Origin: Cynocephalus volans
Taxonomy: Eukaryota > Chordata > Mammalia > Dermoptera > Cynocephalidae
DNA: 64,000 nucleotides
Direction: 5' to 3'
Assembly (NCBI RefSeq): GCF_027409185.1
Contig: NC_084463.1
Span: 111,028,133 to 111,092,132 of the forward strand
The position numbers and the translations under genes are program-made. The notes below the pieces were generated by a model. That model searched no databases. It was not told the origin of the DNA and saw only the letters and a program-made list of their open reading frames with translations. Positions 26,271 to 38,190 of this stretch are shown piece after piece (the stretch's first letter is position 1; each line of letters opens with the position of its first letter).

Positions 26271-27045
26271 CTTGAAAATTTTTACTTTGGGTTTATATTA
26301 TTTTTTAATTTCTATTTTTTAGAAAGTTGGTGCTCAGTTTTTTGTTATCAATTTATTTGCCTCTCAGCTCTGAATGAACCTTTCAATATATACTTTATGC
26401 TAAACAACAGAATTCCTTTAAGCATTTGTCTTTTAAAGTGAGCAAGATGTTAAGCTTTCTCAGTTGAAGGTGCTGGAGGGACACTGTAGGAGAAAGAGGC
26501 TTTCCTGCCATTTCGCTGAGATCGGGGGTTGGTGGGGGTTGGTGAGGGTAAGGACATATGGTGGCCTCGCCCCAGGGATGAGTGCAGAGCACTGTCCCTC
26601 TGTAGCCTTGCAGGCTCAGCCCACCCATAACCTTTCCACCGCCCTCTCTACAAAAACTAGAGCCTCCATGTGGTGCCTGTGCAGCCCACATGCTCTGAAG
26701 ACCTCCGGCCCAAACCAGTGCCCAGACCACCCATGCCACCAGTGGCTGATGGCCTGCACTCCTTCCTGCCATTCCAGGGGGTGGCCTATTGCTTGTCCAG
26801 CAACTGTAGAACAGCTCTAGCCTGGCCAGACCAGACAACTTTCTCCTATCCAGTGGCTGAACCACATCTCCTCCAATGGGATCTGAATTCCCATCAAGTT
26901 TGTCCTTCCATAAGTACACTCCCTTGGCCTTACGATAGATACCAAATATAGTTTCTTTACATCTGACAGTTATTCTTTTACCACAATTAATAATTCCTTA
27001 TATTAAACTTCCCCTGTTTGACCTACTCTGTGGTTTCTCTCTCCC
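26271..27045. other. Intergenic, unclassified
   Basis: A 174-codon minus-strand frame (26,395-26,919) lies here but resembles no known protein and has no coding features. Part may be an old LTR (ttatattaaacttcccctgt). Confidence 0.4.
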
Positions 27046-27850
27046 TGTGATATTGTGATATAAGAAATATTTGGTCTCTGGTCCCAGTTCCTAGTGCAGA
27101 GCTCTTAAAACCTTTGTAATTTCCTGAGTGATAGGGGTGCTAAATGCATCTTTTGGTCTTTGACCTCAGTTCCTGACACGGATTCTTAATCTCTTGGAAT
27201 GACAGGAGCATCTTTTGTTCTAATATGAGGTGACTCTTGGTAGGCTCCCAGATGGGGGCTGGTCACCAGAAAGGCCACGCATGATTAGAAGCTTGGAAGT
27301 TTTAGCCCTGCCCTCCATCCTCTGCGAAGGGGAGAGGGACTGGAGACTGAGTTAACAATCAATAATGCCTACCTGAGGAAGCCTCCATAAAAATCTCTGA
27401 ACTATAGGGCTCAGAGGGCTACCAAATTGCTGAACACATGGAGGTTCCTGGAGGGTGATGTGCACAGAGAGGACATGGAAGTCCCACACCCATTCCCACA
27501 TTCCTTGTCCTATGCAGCTCTTCATCTGGCTGTTCATCTGTCTCCTTTATTATATACTTTATAATAAACCAGTAAATGTGTTTCCCTGAGTTCTGTAAGT
27601 TGCTTTAGCAAGTTAACCAAACTGAGGAGGGGGTCTTGGAAACCCCTGATTTATAGCTGGTTGGTCAGAAACACAAGTGACAACCTAGGACTTGCCACTG
27701 GCATCTGAACTGGGGCAGTCTTGTGGGACTGAGCCCTCAATCTGTGAGAACTATGCTAACTCCAGGTAGTGCCAAAATTGAATTGAATTATAGGACACCC
27801 AGTTAATGTCCACTGGAGAATAGCTTGGTGTACGGGAAACACCCCATATA
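27046..27850 (+). mobile_element. Old LTR (ERVL-like), subfamily not identified
   Basis: It starts tgtgatattgtgatataaga and has an AATAAA region at ~27,560 (tttataataaaccagtaaat) with ~290 bp after it. It ends near gggaaacacccca. The layout fits U3-R-U5, but no target duplication was found. Confidence 0.55.
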
Positions 27851-28149
27851 CATTTTGATGACCAGAGTGTCCTATGTATAGTGGTGAGTGTGAATGTAGA
27901 AGGAAAAAACAGTTTGTTTTCCATTTATAGACCCAAACTATGTCATCGATATTTTCTATCTTAGCACCAATTTATTTCATAGAACTTATCCTAATTTATA
28001 ATTCTTTTATTTCTTTTATGTGTCTATGTATGGCTAGTGTGTCTCCCACTGGACCATGCGTCCATGATGACAAGGACTGTGTCTCTCTTCCGCATCTTTT
28101 CACCAAGTGCCTCCTCGGTGCTTGCTTAGGAAAGCCTGGTTAGCTGCAT

Positions 28150-28345
28150 GGAAAGCGGTCAAGTGTAGTGACTCAGAGTGTGGATCTGGAGCCACACTGC
28201 GTGCGCTAAAGCCCTGGCTCAGCCTCTGGATTACGTGTGACCCTAGGCAGAGTACTTAACTGTGCCTCCATGTCCTTGTCTGTAAAATGTAGATTATAAC
28301 AGTACCTACCCCACAGCACTCTTGTGAGCATTCAATAAATGTACA
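28150..28345 (+). repeat. MIR SINE
   Basis: Sense MIR: ttaactgtgcctccatgtcc ttgtctgtaaaatgtagatt, then cactcttgtgagcattcaat. Confidence 0.7.
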
Positions 28346-28579
28346 TAAAGCATTTAGAAGAGTTCCTGATGCACCATAAATGCTACAGGAACGATTCTAT
28401 GTGAAGAAAGGTCAAGGGGAATGAAGACAGCCTGGAGTCTGGTGGGATGATTACCATCTTCAAACATTGGAAAGATTGTCATGTACAAGACCCTATTACA
28501 GAAAACGACAACAGAAGTGAGGACTACAGGAGGAAAGCTTTGGCTCATTGTGAAGAATGTGAAATGCTTTGAGCTACCC

Positions 28580-28690
28580 TAGAGTGACCAACCACTCCCA
28601 GTTTTCCCAGGACGGTCCAGTTAAAATAAAACGGAAAATCCCATCTTGGGAAACCTCTAAGTCCCAGGAACCAGGTGGCTGGTCACTCTA
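28580..28690. mobile_element. Short palindromic DNA-transposon remnant (MITE-like)
   Basis: Fifteen-base terminal inverted repeats with one mismatch (tagagtgaccaacca at 28,580-28,594; complement of 28,676-28,690) bound a 111-bp unit with no coding potential. Family not named. Confidence 0.6.
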
Positions 28691-28879
28691 CCTGTCTGTC
28701 CCCCACCAAGGCTTCCCTCAGAAAGCAGCAAGTGCTTGTCCCTGACAGGTCTGAGCAGAAACTGAAGAGCCACTCACGCTTCAGTTAGAGCAGTTATTCC
28801 TGCATGAGGAAGAAAATGGAACTACATAAACTTAAATCCAGATAAAGAACTATGTTTTAATGGAAATAGCTTGGATCTG

Positions 28880-29092
28880 GAGACAGAAAATACCCAACTT
28901 CAAATTCTGGCTCTGCCTAGCTGTGTGATCTTGGATAACTTAATTAACTTTCTGAGCTTCAGTTCCTTAATCTATAAAATAGGAATAATCATTCCCAACT
29001 TGTAAGGTTGTTGTATGGATTAGACATGTTGTATGTAAAGTGACTCACCCGGTGCCTGGCACAATGTAAGTGTTCAGAAAATTATAACTTTT
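28880..29092 (+). repeat. MIR SINE
   Basis: Well preserved sense MIR: ctctgcctagctgtgtgatc ttgg, cttcagttccttaatctata aaataggaat, ggtgcctggcacaatgtaag. Confidence 0.78.
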
Positions 29093-29140
29093 CTCTCTAA
29101 GATGCAGCTCTAGGCTTCTGGAATCCCAGCTTCTCTAAGC

Positions 29141-29323
29141 GCTTTGAGAAAAGTGTGGTCCCTGGACCACTAGTGTTAGTGTCACCTGGGAGCTTATTGA
29201 AATGCAAATTAGCCACTCCACTCCACACCTACTGAATCAGAAGCTGGGGGTGGGGCCAGAAATCTGAGTTTTAACTAGCTCTCCAGGTGATGCTTGCTAC
29301 ACTAACAAGTCTGAGAAGCACTG
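29141..29323 (+). mobile_element. MER5A-like hAT element with 8-bp target duplication
   Basis: The 183-bp body matches the eutherian MER5A pattern (cctggaccac, cacctgggagcttattgaaa, ctccaggtga, ...agaagcactg). Perfect 8-bp duplications ctctaagc lie at 29,133-29,140 and 29,324-29,331, the hAT signature. Confidence 0.82.
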
Positions 29324-29331
29324 CTCTAAGC

Positions 29332-30579
29332 GACAGTCCTTTCTCTGAAACACAAAAATGGAAAATCTCTCCAAAACTTGAAAAGCTCCCTTTTTATTCC
29401 TCCATAAAATAAAGTTATTTTAAAATGCTATTAACATTGGAAAAAGATTTTTCCAAACAAAAGAAAAGCAATTAAAATAAAAGTAATGCTGAAATTTTGA
29501 TTTCAATGCCTTTTGTTTCTTTCTTTTTTTTAATTGCCTTTTAAAACAGGCCTCACGTGCCTGAGCACTCTGCTCTCTGGGGTAGATATGTCAGCATGAC
29601 CTGGCATTGACACGTCCTCAGCCAAAAAGCACTGATAAATTGGCTAAGTTTAGTTACACTGTGTAAACCGCTAATTTGACTAACCATAAACTACACAGTC
29701 AAGTTGATTTTCCACACTAACTGAGGGGGATAAGTGGGCAGGATAGTTGAGAAAGAATTTCGTAAATTGTTGTAATTTACTTCTTTAGGCATAAAATCAT
29801 CCCAGTGTAAGTAAAAAGAATCCTCACTGGAGTACATGTTAATTTTTTCTCTCTCCTAGCAAGTCCCAGAACACAGTGTCATGTTTACAACATACATTAA
29901 GATAGACAAAGAATCAGAAAAAAGTATTTTAAAACATTTCTAAACACATTTTATAAACAAAGATCTTTTAATATACAGAAATCTAATTCAGTCAGAATAA
30001 GCTATTTTTTCTTAAATTTGAAATATTTTTTACAACTTTTAGGAATGAATGTGAAGAACAATCTTCCCTTTTCAAGGTCCTGAAAATATCTTCAAAATAT
30101 TTACACTGAAGCAGAAAGCTTCATCTACACAAAGCAATAACATGCAAATTCCACGTGTTTATTAGGTGTGGGAAGCAAAGTCTTTTGCTGTGCTTCCAAC
30201 TGTGGTTTTTATAAAGCAATTCAAAGTCTGTTTATGAAGTGAGCACTTTATAATTTCCTTGCACTGGGAGAGGGGAGTATCCAGAGAGTCTCTCTCCAAG
30301 AAGGTCAGAGTCAGATGGAAGCAAGACTACACACACAAAAATGTTATTTTAAAGAGAAAAGGGTAAAATATACTGTGTTATATACTGTTGTCCTAAATTT
30401 TGAATTGAATATAGTTCAATGCCTAGATTTTTGGGGGACAGTAAGAACAGTATGAAGGAGAAAGATCCTTGCAGAAGGATGACAACAAGGAAGACTTGCT
30501 GGAAGAGATGGAACATACGATGGATGTCAAAGAATTGGTAAGTTTTAATGCTGGGACGTGTTCCCTTGTCACTGGCCTT
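29332..30579. other. AT-rich apparently unique intergenic sequence with an exon-like segment
   Basis: No repeat is recognised in most of it. The segment 30,451-30,537 is bounded by cag and gtaagt and open for 29 codons. Confidence 0.35.
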
Positions 30580-31115
30580 AAAGAGTGCTATTCTTGTCTA
30601 GACTTTGCTCCTGATATCTTCTCTGCTTGAAACACCTTCCCACAATTCTGCCTATCTAAATCTTACCCATCTTTCAAGGCCCACCTCACGTTTCATGTTC
30701 TTTCCTCATTTCCTTCAATGAGGATCAATAATAAAATCTTTAAAACAAGCAAGGAGGGATCCTGTGCTTCTTGTCTTTGTGGACTACAAGAGAGAGGAAG
30801 AGGAGAGTTTGAGAGTCTGTGTCCCACTTGAAGTGAGAAAACCCCATGGGACAGTGTAGGCGGTGGCAACTTCCGAAGTAGAGACATACAAGCACTGACT
30901 TAACACATTATACCTCATCTTATTTTCATACCAATCCTTGGAGACAGATGTGACTACCCCTACTCCCACCCTTACCCCCACCTCCATCACCCTGCACCAC
31001 TGACAGATTACTGTACCTGTGTGTTGTAAGGTTGTTCTGAAGATTAAATGAGTTTTGGTTGTAAAGTTCTGACACAAGTAAACATTCAATACCTGTTAGT
31101 TATTATTTAATTACT
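30580..31115. repeat. L2 and MIR fragments
   Basis: L2 sense at ~30,600-30,720 (cttacccatctttcaaggcc cacctc), then MIR-like pieces at ~30,890-31,110 (ttgtaaggttgttctgaaga ttaaatgag). Confidence 0.5.
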
Positions 31116-31759
31116 GCCAGGGAAAATAAGGATCAATCAACAAAGTTGTATAACTTGTCCAGGCATTCCAGGGATACCACACATTTAGGGATAATCTCTA
31201 TGCTAATCTCTTGCCTTGGGGATTCCAAGACCAAGCGGGTAATGTCAAATACCAAAGCTACCTGAGATACAGACCTGTGATTGCAAGTTCTGAGGGGAGA
31301 CTCTTCCCCACTACATCATCTGTAACTAATAACCAGAGGCAAGACCACCATCTGTGTTGGTGGGATTTTTTTTTTAGTCCCCCTTTTTACTTATAGTCTT
31401 TTCAGTGTTCTAGCATGAGTCCAAAGCTTCTAATTCTGTTTCCTTGTTAGCATTTAAACACAAGTCACTGGAATATGAAAAAACATCCTGCTCTCACCCA
31501 CCACTATCTGAGTAGTTTTAGCACAGGCTTAAATACCTGTTATCTGGATTATTAGATGGCTCAGCTGTGCATTTATGAAGACATTTACTATTTCTTGTTT
31601 TTTGTTGTTTTTTTTTTAATCAAGCAAATGTAGGTGTTTTCTTGTTTTTCCAATCTGCTGGAACTAAGCTTCCTATCTTAGTTTTTTTACTGACAGTCAA
31701 GTTAGACTTGTTAAACTTTACTCCCAGTTCTTACCTAAGGGAGCATTTTGTGTAGTTTT
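31116..31759. other. Intergenic, no recognised feature
   Basis: AT-rich sequence ahead of the L1 insertion; no gene or repeat was identified. Confidence 0.45.
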
Positions 31760-31773
31760 AAATTCCTGAAAAC

Positions 31774-34440
31774 TCACACACTTATAGCCAACTGATCTTT
31801 GACAAAAGTGCCAAGAATACATACTGGGGAAAAGAAACTCTCTTCAGTAAATGGTGCTGGGAAAACTAGATATCCACATGCAGAAGAATGAGACTAGACC
31901 CCTACCTCTTACCATATACTAAAACCATCTCAAAATGGATTACAGATTTAAATGTAAAACCTGAAACTATGAAACTACTAGAAGAAAACATAGGGAAACA
32001 ATCTACAACATGGGACTGGGCAAGGATTTTTTAAATAAGACCTCAAAAGCACAAGCAATAAAAGCAAAAATAGACAAATGGGATTACATCAAATTAAAAA
32101 GCTTTTGTACATTGAAAGAAACTGTTAAGACAGTGAAGAGACAATCTACAGCATGGGAAAAAATATTTGCAGACTATACATCTCTCAAGGGATTAATATG
32201 AAGACTATGTAAGGAACTTAAACAACTCACCAGCAAAAAACCAAATAACCCATTTGAGAAATGGGCAGACGATCTTAAGAGACACTTCTCAAAAGAAGAC
32301 ACACAAATGGCCGACAGACATATGAAAAATACTCAACATCACTAATTATCAGGGAAATGCAAAACAAAATGACAATACCACCTCACTCTAGTTAGACTGG
32401 CTATAATCAAAAAGGCAAAAGAAAACAAGTGTAGGTGAGGATGTGGAGAAAACGGAACACTTGCACACTGTTGGTGGGGATGTAAACTAATATGGCCAAT
32501 ACGGAAAACAGTGTGGAGGTTCCTCAAAAAATTAAAAATAGAACTACCGTATAATCCAGCAATCCTACTACTGGGTATATATCCAAAGGAAATGAAGTCA
32601 GTATGTCAAAGAGATATCTGCACTCCCATGTTTATTGCAGCAAAATTTGCAATAGCCAAGATACAGAATCACCACACTTAGTCCAACAACAGATGAATGG
32701 ACAAAAAAAAAAATGTGGTATATATACACAATGGATATTATTTGGCCATAAAAAAGAATGAAATCCTGTCATTTGTGGCAACACGGATGGACTTGGAGGT
32801 CATTATTGCAAGTGAAGTAAGCCAGGCACAGAAAGACAAATACCACGTGATCTCACATATGTGGAATCTAAGGGGAAAAAAAGTTATATCTCAAGGCAGA
32901 GAACAGAATAGTGGTTACCAGAGACTGGGGAGGGGAGAGAGGGGAGAGAAAACAGGGAGAGGCTGGCCAATAAGTACAAAATTACATTAGATAAAAGGAA
33001 CACGCTCTGACGTTCTATAGCACAGTAGGGTTGCTGGAGACCAGCTCCGCAGGATTCGTTGGACCTGAATAGGTGGTGTGGCGTCGGCGAGGAAAGAAAG
33101 AGATGGACCACAGATGTCTAGTGCAAGTGTGGACAACAACCACAAAAATCTTGCTTTATTCATATGTTTTACTTAACCTTATACATGACGATTTATCTTT
33201 TAATCAAAACATTTATTATTTCATCTCTATAGAAAAAGAAAAACAGAATGTTCCAAAGCAATTATGTTGTGATAAAAGCACCCACTCATGCATCAATAGT
33301 TCACCCCAAAGCCTGTGGCCTGTGGCCAGGAAACTATACAATAGCAGCATGCTTAGCATTGAAGAGCGTCAGACTTTTAGTTTAAACTATAATTCTTAAA
33401 CTTCTTAGCTTACAATTTAACCCTTTTTAAATCTTACTTATACTTACTATACTTGATTTTAATAACAATGATTAGTTATGGTTAACAATTTAATATTGCT
33501 TATACTCTATATTGATCATTTTAATTTATAATCAAAATCACAATGTTTATACCTTTTATTTCCCTGCCAATAGACTCCGGGAACAGCACAGAGGACAAAG
33601 CGAAAAGTTAAATGATCCTACTCAAACTAACAAAAACATACTATATCATTCTTATTATTACTAAGGAAAGAACACGTTCTTGGTAAATCAAGTGAAACTG
33701 TGTGAGTGGGGAGAAACAAAGAAATCTGTAACTGGTTGATGACCAATTAGTTATAAACATTACAGCACCCAGACCCACTGTCTCCCTGGGGGAATGTGGA
33801 TAGAAATCCAACACAATAACTTCATTCCACACGTACAAGAGCATGACCACAGCCACAATGGGTTAATGCACACATCTCTAACAAGGAAGATTAATGACAA
33901 AATTAAATGGAGCCAGCCCATACCGGGAACATGCATCAAAAACACCTTTAGTACTGACAATGCCCTTTAAATAAACCAGTTAATTTTGATGTATTTTAAC
34001 ATGTCCTTTGAGAAACTGCAGGGAATTTCCCAAAGCCATACTAAGCGAAAAGGTTAAGCTGTTTAATTCTGGGAAGCCTTGTCAAGCAACCAAAGGTGAA
34101 CAAACAAGAACTTCCATGGAGCCGTGCCACACACACGGGACCCCCTTGTAGCCTGCAGAACAAGGGGTATCACTCAGGCTCCCATGCCGTTCCCTATAGC
34201 AGGATGGCTCACAGCATAGGGTGACTATGGTTCACAGTTAAGCTTTGCATATTGCATAATAGCTAGAGGAGAGGCTTTTGAATGTTTTTGCCACAAAGAA
34301 ATGATAAATGCATGAGGTGGTTGATACATTAACTACCCAGACCCAGTTATTACACAACATTATATGTGTATCAAAACATCAGATTGTATCCCATAAGTAT
34401 GTACAATTACAATGTATAAGTTAAAATAATAATAATAAAA
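31774..34440 (+). mobile_element. 5'-truncated L1 (plus), split by a solo LTR
   Basis: Forward ORF2 sequence starts near 31,785 (agccaactgatctttgac) and runs to 33,025. The 3' UTR continues after the LTR at 34,223 (gactatgg) to an AATAA-rich tail at ~34,440. Perfect 14-bp target duplications (aaattcctgaaaac) lie at 31,760-31,773 and 34,441-34,454. Without the LTR and its extra 6-bp duplication the L1 is about 1.5 kb. Its ORF2 is broken and non-functional. Confidence 0.9.
33032..34216 (-). mobile_element. Solo LTR of a class II (ERV2/ERVK-like) endogenous retrovirus
   Basis: A 1,185-bp unit starts TG and ends CA. It is flanked by perfect 6-bp duplications tagggt (33,026-33,031 and 34,217-34,222), and 6 bp is the duplication size typical of class II ERVs. 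On the minus strand an AATAAA lies at 33,160-33,155, about 125 bp from the LTR end, followed by a pyrimidine-rich R/U5-like stretch, which sets the orientation. No gag, pol or env coding sequence is present. The intact ends show the provirus was reduced by LTR-LTR recombination. It is younger than the L1 it interrupts. Confidence 0.85.
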
Positions 34441-34683
34441 AAATTCCTGAAAACAGGTCATGTTTTAGAGATAAATGTTTATTGAAAACCTAGAGGAAAC
34501 TATGGCACAGATTATTCTAAGACAACTGTCTAGACAAATGTAATGATAAATTACAAACCCTAAAATTTTTGCCTAATGATCATACATCCTAATATTTCAG
34601 AAACAAGCCTTATTTTAATAATTGACAGATAAAAGTGAAATTTAAAAATTCACCTGCGGAGATTTATCCTATTAATAGGCTTC

Positions 34684-35070
34684 TGTTAGGAGTTGTGTTG
34701 TGTTCCCCTAAAATTCATTTGTTGAAGTCCTAATCCCCAGTACCCCAGAAAGTGACTGTATTTAGATATGAGATCTTTAAAGAGGTAATTAAAATAAAAT
34801 AAGGTCATTACGGTGAGCCCGAATCCAATATGACTGGTGTTTTTATAAAAAGAGGAGATTAGAACTTAGATTCACACACAGTGACCATGTGATGACACAG
34901 GGAGAAGACAGCCATACACAAGCCAGGGAAAGAGGCCTCAGAAGAAACCAGCCCTACCAACACCTTGATCTTGGAGTTCCAGCCTCCAGAATTGTGTGAA
35001 AATAAATTTCTTTTGTTTAAGCCACCCAATCTATGGTACTTCGCTATGGCAGCCCTAGCAAACCAATATG
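34684..35070 (+). mobile_element. MaLR (MLT1-type) solo LTR
   Basis: It begins tgttaggagttgtgttgtgt, includes ttcatttgttgaagtcctaa and ccagcctccagaattgtg, and ends agcaaaccaatatg. Perfect 5-bp duplications gcttc lie at 34,679-34,683 and 35,071-35,075. Confidence 0.88.
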
Positions 35071-35075
35071 GCTTC

Positions 35076-35689
35076 TTATATTTTATTAATAATTTCCACA
35101 AACTACTTAAAGCACTTGCATTTGTGTCCTTCTATTTAAAGGATATCTAATTTAAGATGTCAACTATTCTTTGTTAAGATCAAATATTCTTTACTCCTTT
35201 TTAATAATTAGCATATTTTATCAACATATGAAATAGATCACTCTTCAAATGTATATATTTACCAACACTACAACCAACCACGATATCAACAATATAAAAC
35301 TAAGAATCTTAGCGATCGATTTATGCATGTACTCAACAAAACACACACTGACCAAATACAAAATTGCTTTACCTTGATCTGGTGCACACAGGCTCAATGT
35401 GGAGCATGACATTTTACAAACAGACATTGCACAATCATTCCAGTTGAAATAAAATCTTTGAAATCACTCCAAAACTGAATCTACAGCTTTAAAATGTCTA
35501 ATTTAATCAGTGTCTGCCACAGTTAGAGAAAAACATAAAGCTGCCTGTGTCAAGAGTCGCAGTTGAAGTCCCAATTGTCTCCAGGTTTGCGGTGGCGGGT
35601 CCCCTCTCCATCCAGTCCTCTCTCTGATTCCTTGAAGTTCATCTTCCTCTTCATGTCCTCTGCATGCTAGAATTCCTCTGGGCTTGATC
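35076..35689. other. Intergenic, no recognised feature
   Basis: AT-rich sequence between a MaLR LTR and an L2 tract; nothing recognised. Confidence 0.45.
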
Positions 35690-37000
35690 ATGGGCCCTTT
35701 TCTTGTCACTCTCCATTTTCTCTCTAGATTATCTCATCTAATCCCCTAATTTTAAATTTCATCTATATGCCACTGGCTCTCAGACTTACTTCTCCAGCTC
35801 AGAAACTCTTCTGAGCTCCAGATCTGTATATCCAACTGACATATCTGCACTTGGCTGTCTTGGAGACAGTGTAAGCATATCTGAAACCCAACCAGTGATC
35901 TATCCTTTCCCAAATGTGCTCCTCCACTAATCTTTCCTATCTTAGGAAATGACACATCATTCACCCAGTTGTTCATGTCAGAACCTGGAAGTTTTTTTGA
36001 CACTACTTTTTCAGTAACCCCTATATCCAGTACATTGGTAAGCCCGAGTGATTAAGATATCAGTAGATAGATAGATCTTAAATTCATCCACTTCTGTCTA
36101 CCTCTACTATCTTAAATCTATTCCTAGCTATTTATCATCTATCACCTGGACAGCAGTTTTCTAATTGGTCTGCCTACATCCTCTCCTATACTTACCACAA
36201 CAGAGAACAATCTTTTAAAACCACAAAACCATTCTCTCTCATTCTCTTTCTCTCTTTCACTGGCACATACACATCACTTAAAACTTCTGTCACATTACAC
36301 CTAAGATAAAACCCCAAATCCTTAACACATCCTATGCCAAAAGAAATTCCCAAGAGACAAAAACATTTAGAAAAAAAATTTTGCTTACAAAACACTTGCA
36401 AAAGGTTACAAGTGGTTCAGGCTTTAGGAGCACTGGTTCATCAATCACACACCGCCCCTGCACCCCAAGATTATAAGGTTTATAGTTAGTTTGCTCATGA
36501 TGGAAAAAGAGCAATATTCTTATATGATTGCCATACGTCCTCAAATTATTTTATTTCTTCAGACTTTAGTATTACAAAGGTCAGCAATTAAATTTTTTCT
36601 TTTTGTTAGGGAGTAACATATAGGAAATGACACTATAGACAGTGTGACACTGTTCTTTTACAGTTTATTTCAGAGCAGTGTTTTGTTTTTTCCTAGCTGT
36701 GGGATGTGATATGTACAGTTACTCATACTGGAAGCAGGACATGATGCTAGTTCTGCTTTCTCTGGATAAAGCCCAGCATGATCTGAATACTTCCTATGTC
36801 TTCAACATCAACTCATGCCACTCTCCCCCTCATTTTTTAAGGCCTTTCATGGCCTTCTTTCAGGTCACAAAGCCCTTTCCCAGCATACTATCTCCTCTGT
36901 CTGGTACGCCCTCCCCTATATCCTTTGCCTAGCCTAGTCTTACTCATTTCCCAATTTCCACTTAAATTTCACTTCCTCCAGTCCCAATCGGTATTGAGTT
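35690..37000 (+). repeat. L2 LINE fragments
   Basis: Pieces in L2 order: ctgagctccagatctgtata tccaactgac, ttcatgtcagaacctggaag, ctggacagcagttttctaat tggtctgcct, acattacacctaagataaaa, and ttaaggcctttcatggcctt. One of the longest L2 tracts in the window. Confidence 0.65.
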
Positions 37001-37039
37001 TTCCAATTATTTGATCACAGTGTCCCACATCATCAGTTA

Positions 37040-38190
37040 AGATGCCTTTGGATGCCAGTAACTGAAAGACCAAACACACCAATAGGATCTTTAATAGCAG
37101 GGAGGCTTCTGAGCATGGAGAATAACAATCACTACTATGTGTACTTTTGTTTAATGTTCAATTTATCAACCTTAAAATATATTTCTTGGAAATACTGTGC
37201 TCTACTGTCAAATACACTACTCACTAATTACATGTGGCTACTGAGCACTTGAAATATGGCTAATCCAACTGAAGACTTAAATTTTATTTACTTTTAATTA
37301 GTTTAAATTTTGGAAAAACTAAATTATGTAAATCTATTTTTCAACTGTAAATTTTATGAAGCCTAAATACAGATCCAATATTTCCAATTAAAATTAAGCA
37401 ACCAAGTTGAACATGAGTGTGCAATACTACTAAATTTCCAGGAAACTTTTTAGTATAAGAAAAGTGTAAATTATCTCAATTTTTACATTGATTACATGTT
37501 AAAATGATAATATTTTGGATATATTGTGTTAAATAAAGTGTATTACTAAAACTAATTTCATCTGCTTATTTTTTTATTTTAGAAGTTTTTAATGAATGTT
37601 ATATGTAAGATTACTTTATTCTTGCATCTTCTCAATTGTTTCTTCCTTAAATTTGCCCTTTTCCTTTCCTGCTTGATGAGATTTTGTTTTCTGTTCAAGG
37701 ATCTTTTTGTGATCTTTGTCCATTTTTCGCCTAGTAATAACCATCTTGCTGGGGTGAATGCCCACATGGGCAGTTGTGCCATTAGCTTTCTCTTGCTGCA
37801 CCTGTTAAACGTAGATGACCTATTTCTTCCTGTAAATCTAGACTACTTTGCCAGTTGGCTGGCCTTTATAGTGTTCTTGCACAATATGAACTTCGTCATT
37901 CTTTCGGATGGACAAGGATCAAACACTGTACTTCTATCTCGGCTCTTTGCAAAGAGGGGAAGACAATCTTCCTGGGAATGTGAGAAGGTGCACTGAGATA
38001 ACTTTTATAGTTCTTGCTTTGGTCAGAATTTACAAATGGATGGAACTTCATTTTGGCCATGGCTGCCTGTGCAATGGCCACAAAAGGGAAGAGCTGTTTT
38101 TTCTTTTTTAATATGGGTACTAGAAAATTTTAGGTGACATATGTTGCTAGCATTCTATTTATTTTGGATACCACTGTCCCAGACATTGAA
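37040..38190. repeat. Old interspersed repeat split by the RPL26 pseudogene
   Basis: The left part (to ~37,565) has catgtggctactgagcactt gaaatatggc and ends aaaactaatttcatctg. The right part (from ~38,100) continues ttttttaatatgggtactag aaaatttt and ends gataccactgtcccagac. Together they look like one mammalian-wide element whose subfamily I cannot name. Confidence 0.55.
37582..38098 (-). pseudogene. RPL26: RPL26 processed pseudogene
   Basis: Read on the minus strand this is an intronless copy of ribosomal protein L26 mRNA. The 5' UTR-like bases end near 38,052, ATG is at 38,051-38,049 and the terminal TAA at 37,618-37,616, followed by the 3' UTR and an A tail (T-run near 37,568-37,581). Recognisable pieces include MKFHPFVNSDQSKN near the start and [12 protein letters not shown] plus [12 protein letters not shown]-like residues at the end. 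The span is 436 nt, against 438 for an intact 145-codon gene plus stop, so there is a net frameshift. The first half also stops early and is scrambled after the SPLSK region. It is a dead retrocopy that could also derive from RPL26L1. Confidence 0.93.

Noticed and set aside
26395-26919. 174-codon minus-strand open frame
   Set aside because: No recognisable domain; Trp/Gly/Pro-rich composition typical of chance frames in GC-rich DNA; no splice or promoter context.
33032-34216. Full provirus
   Set aside because: Only one LTR is present, with no internal coding region between its ends.
37592-37996. 134-codon plus-strand frame
   Set aside because: Antisense shadow of the RPL26 processed pseudogene.
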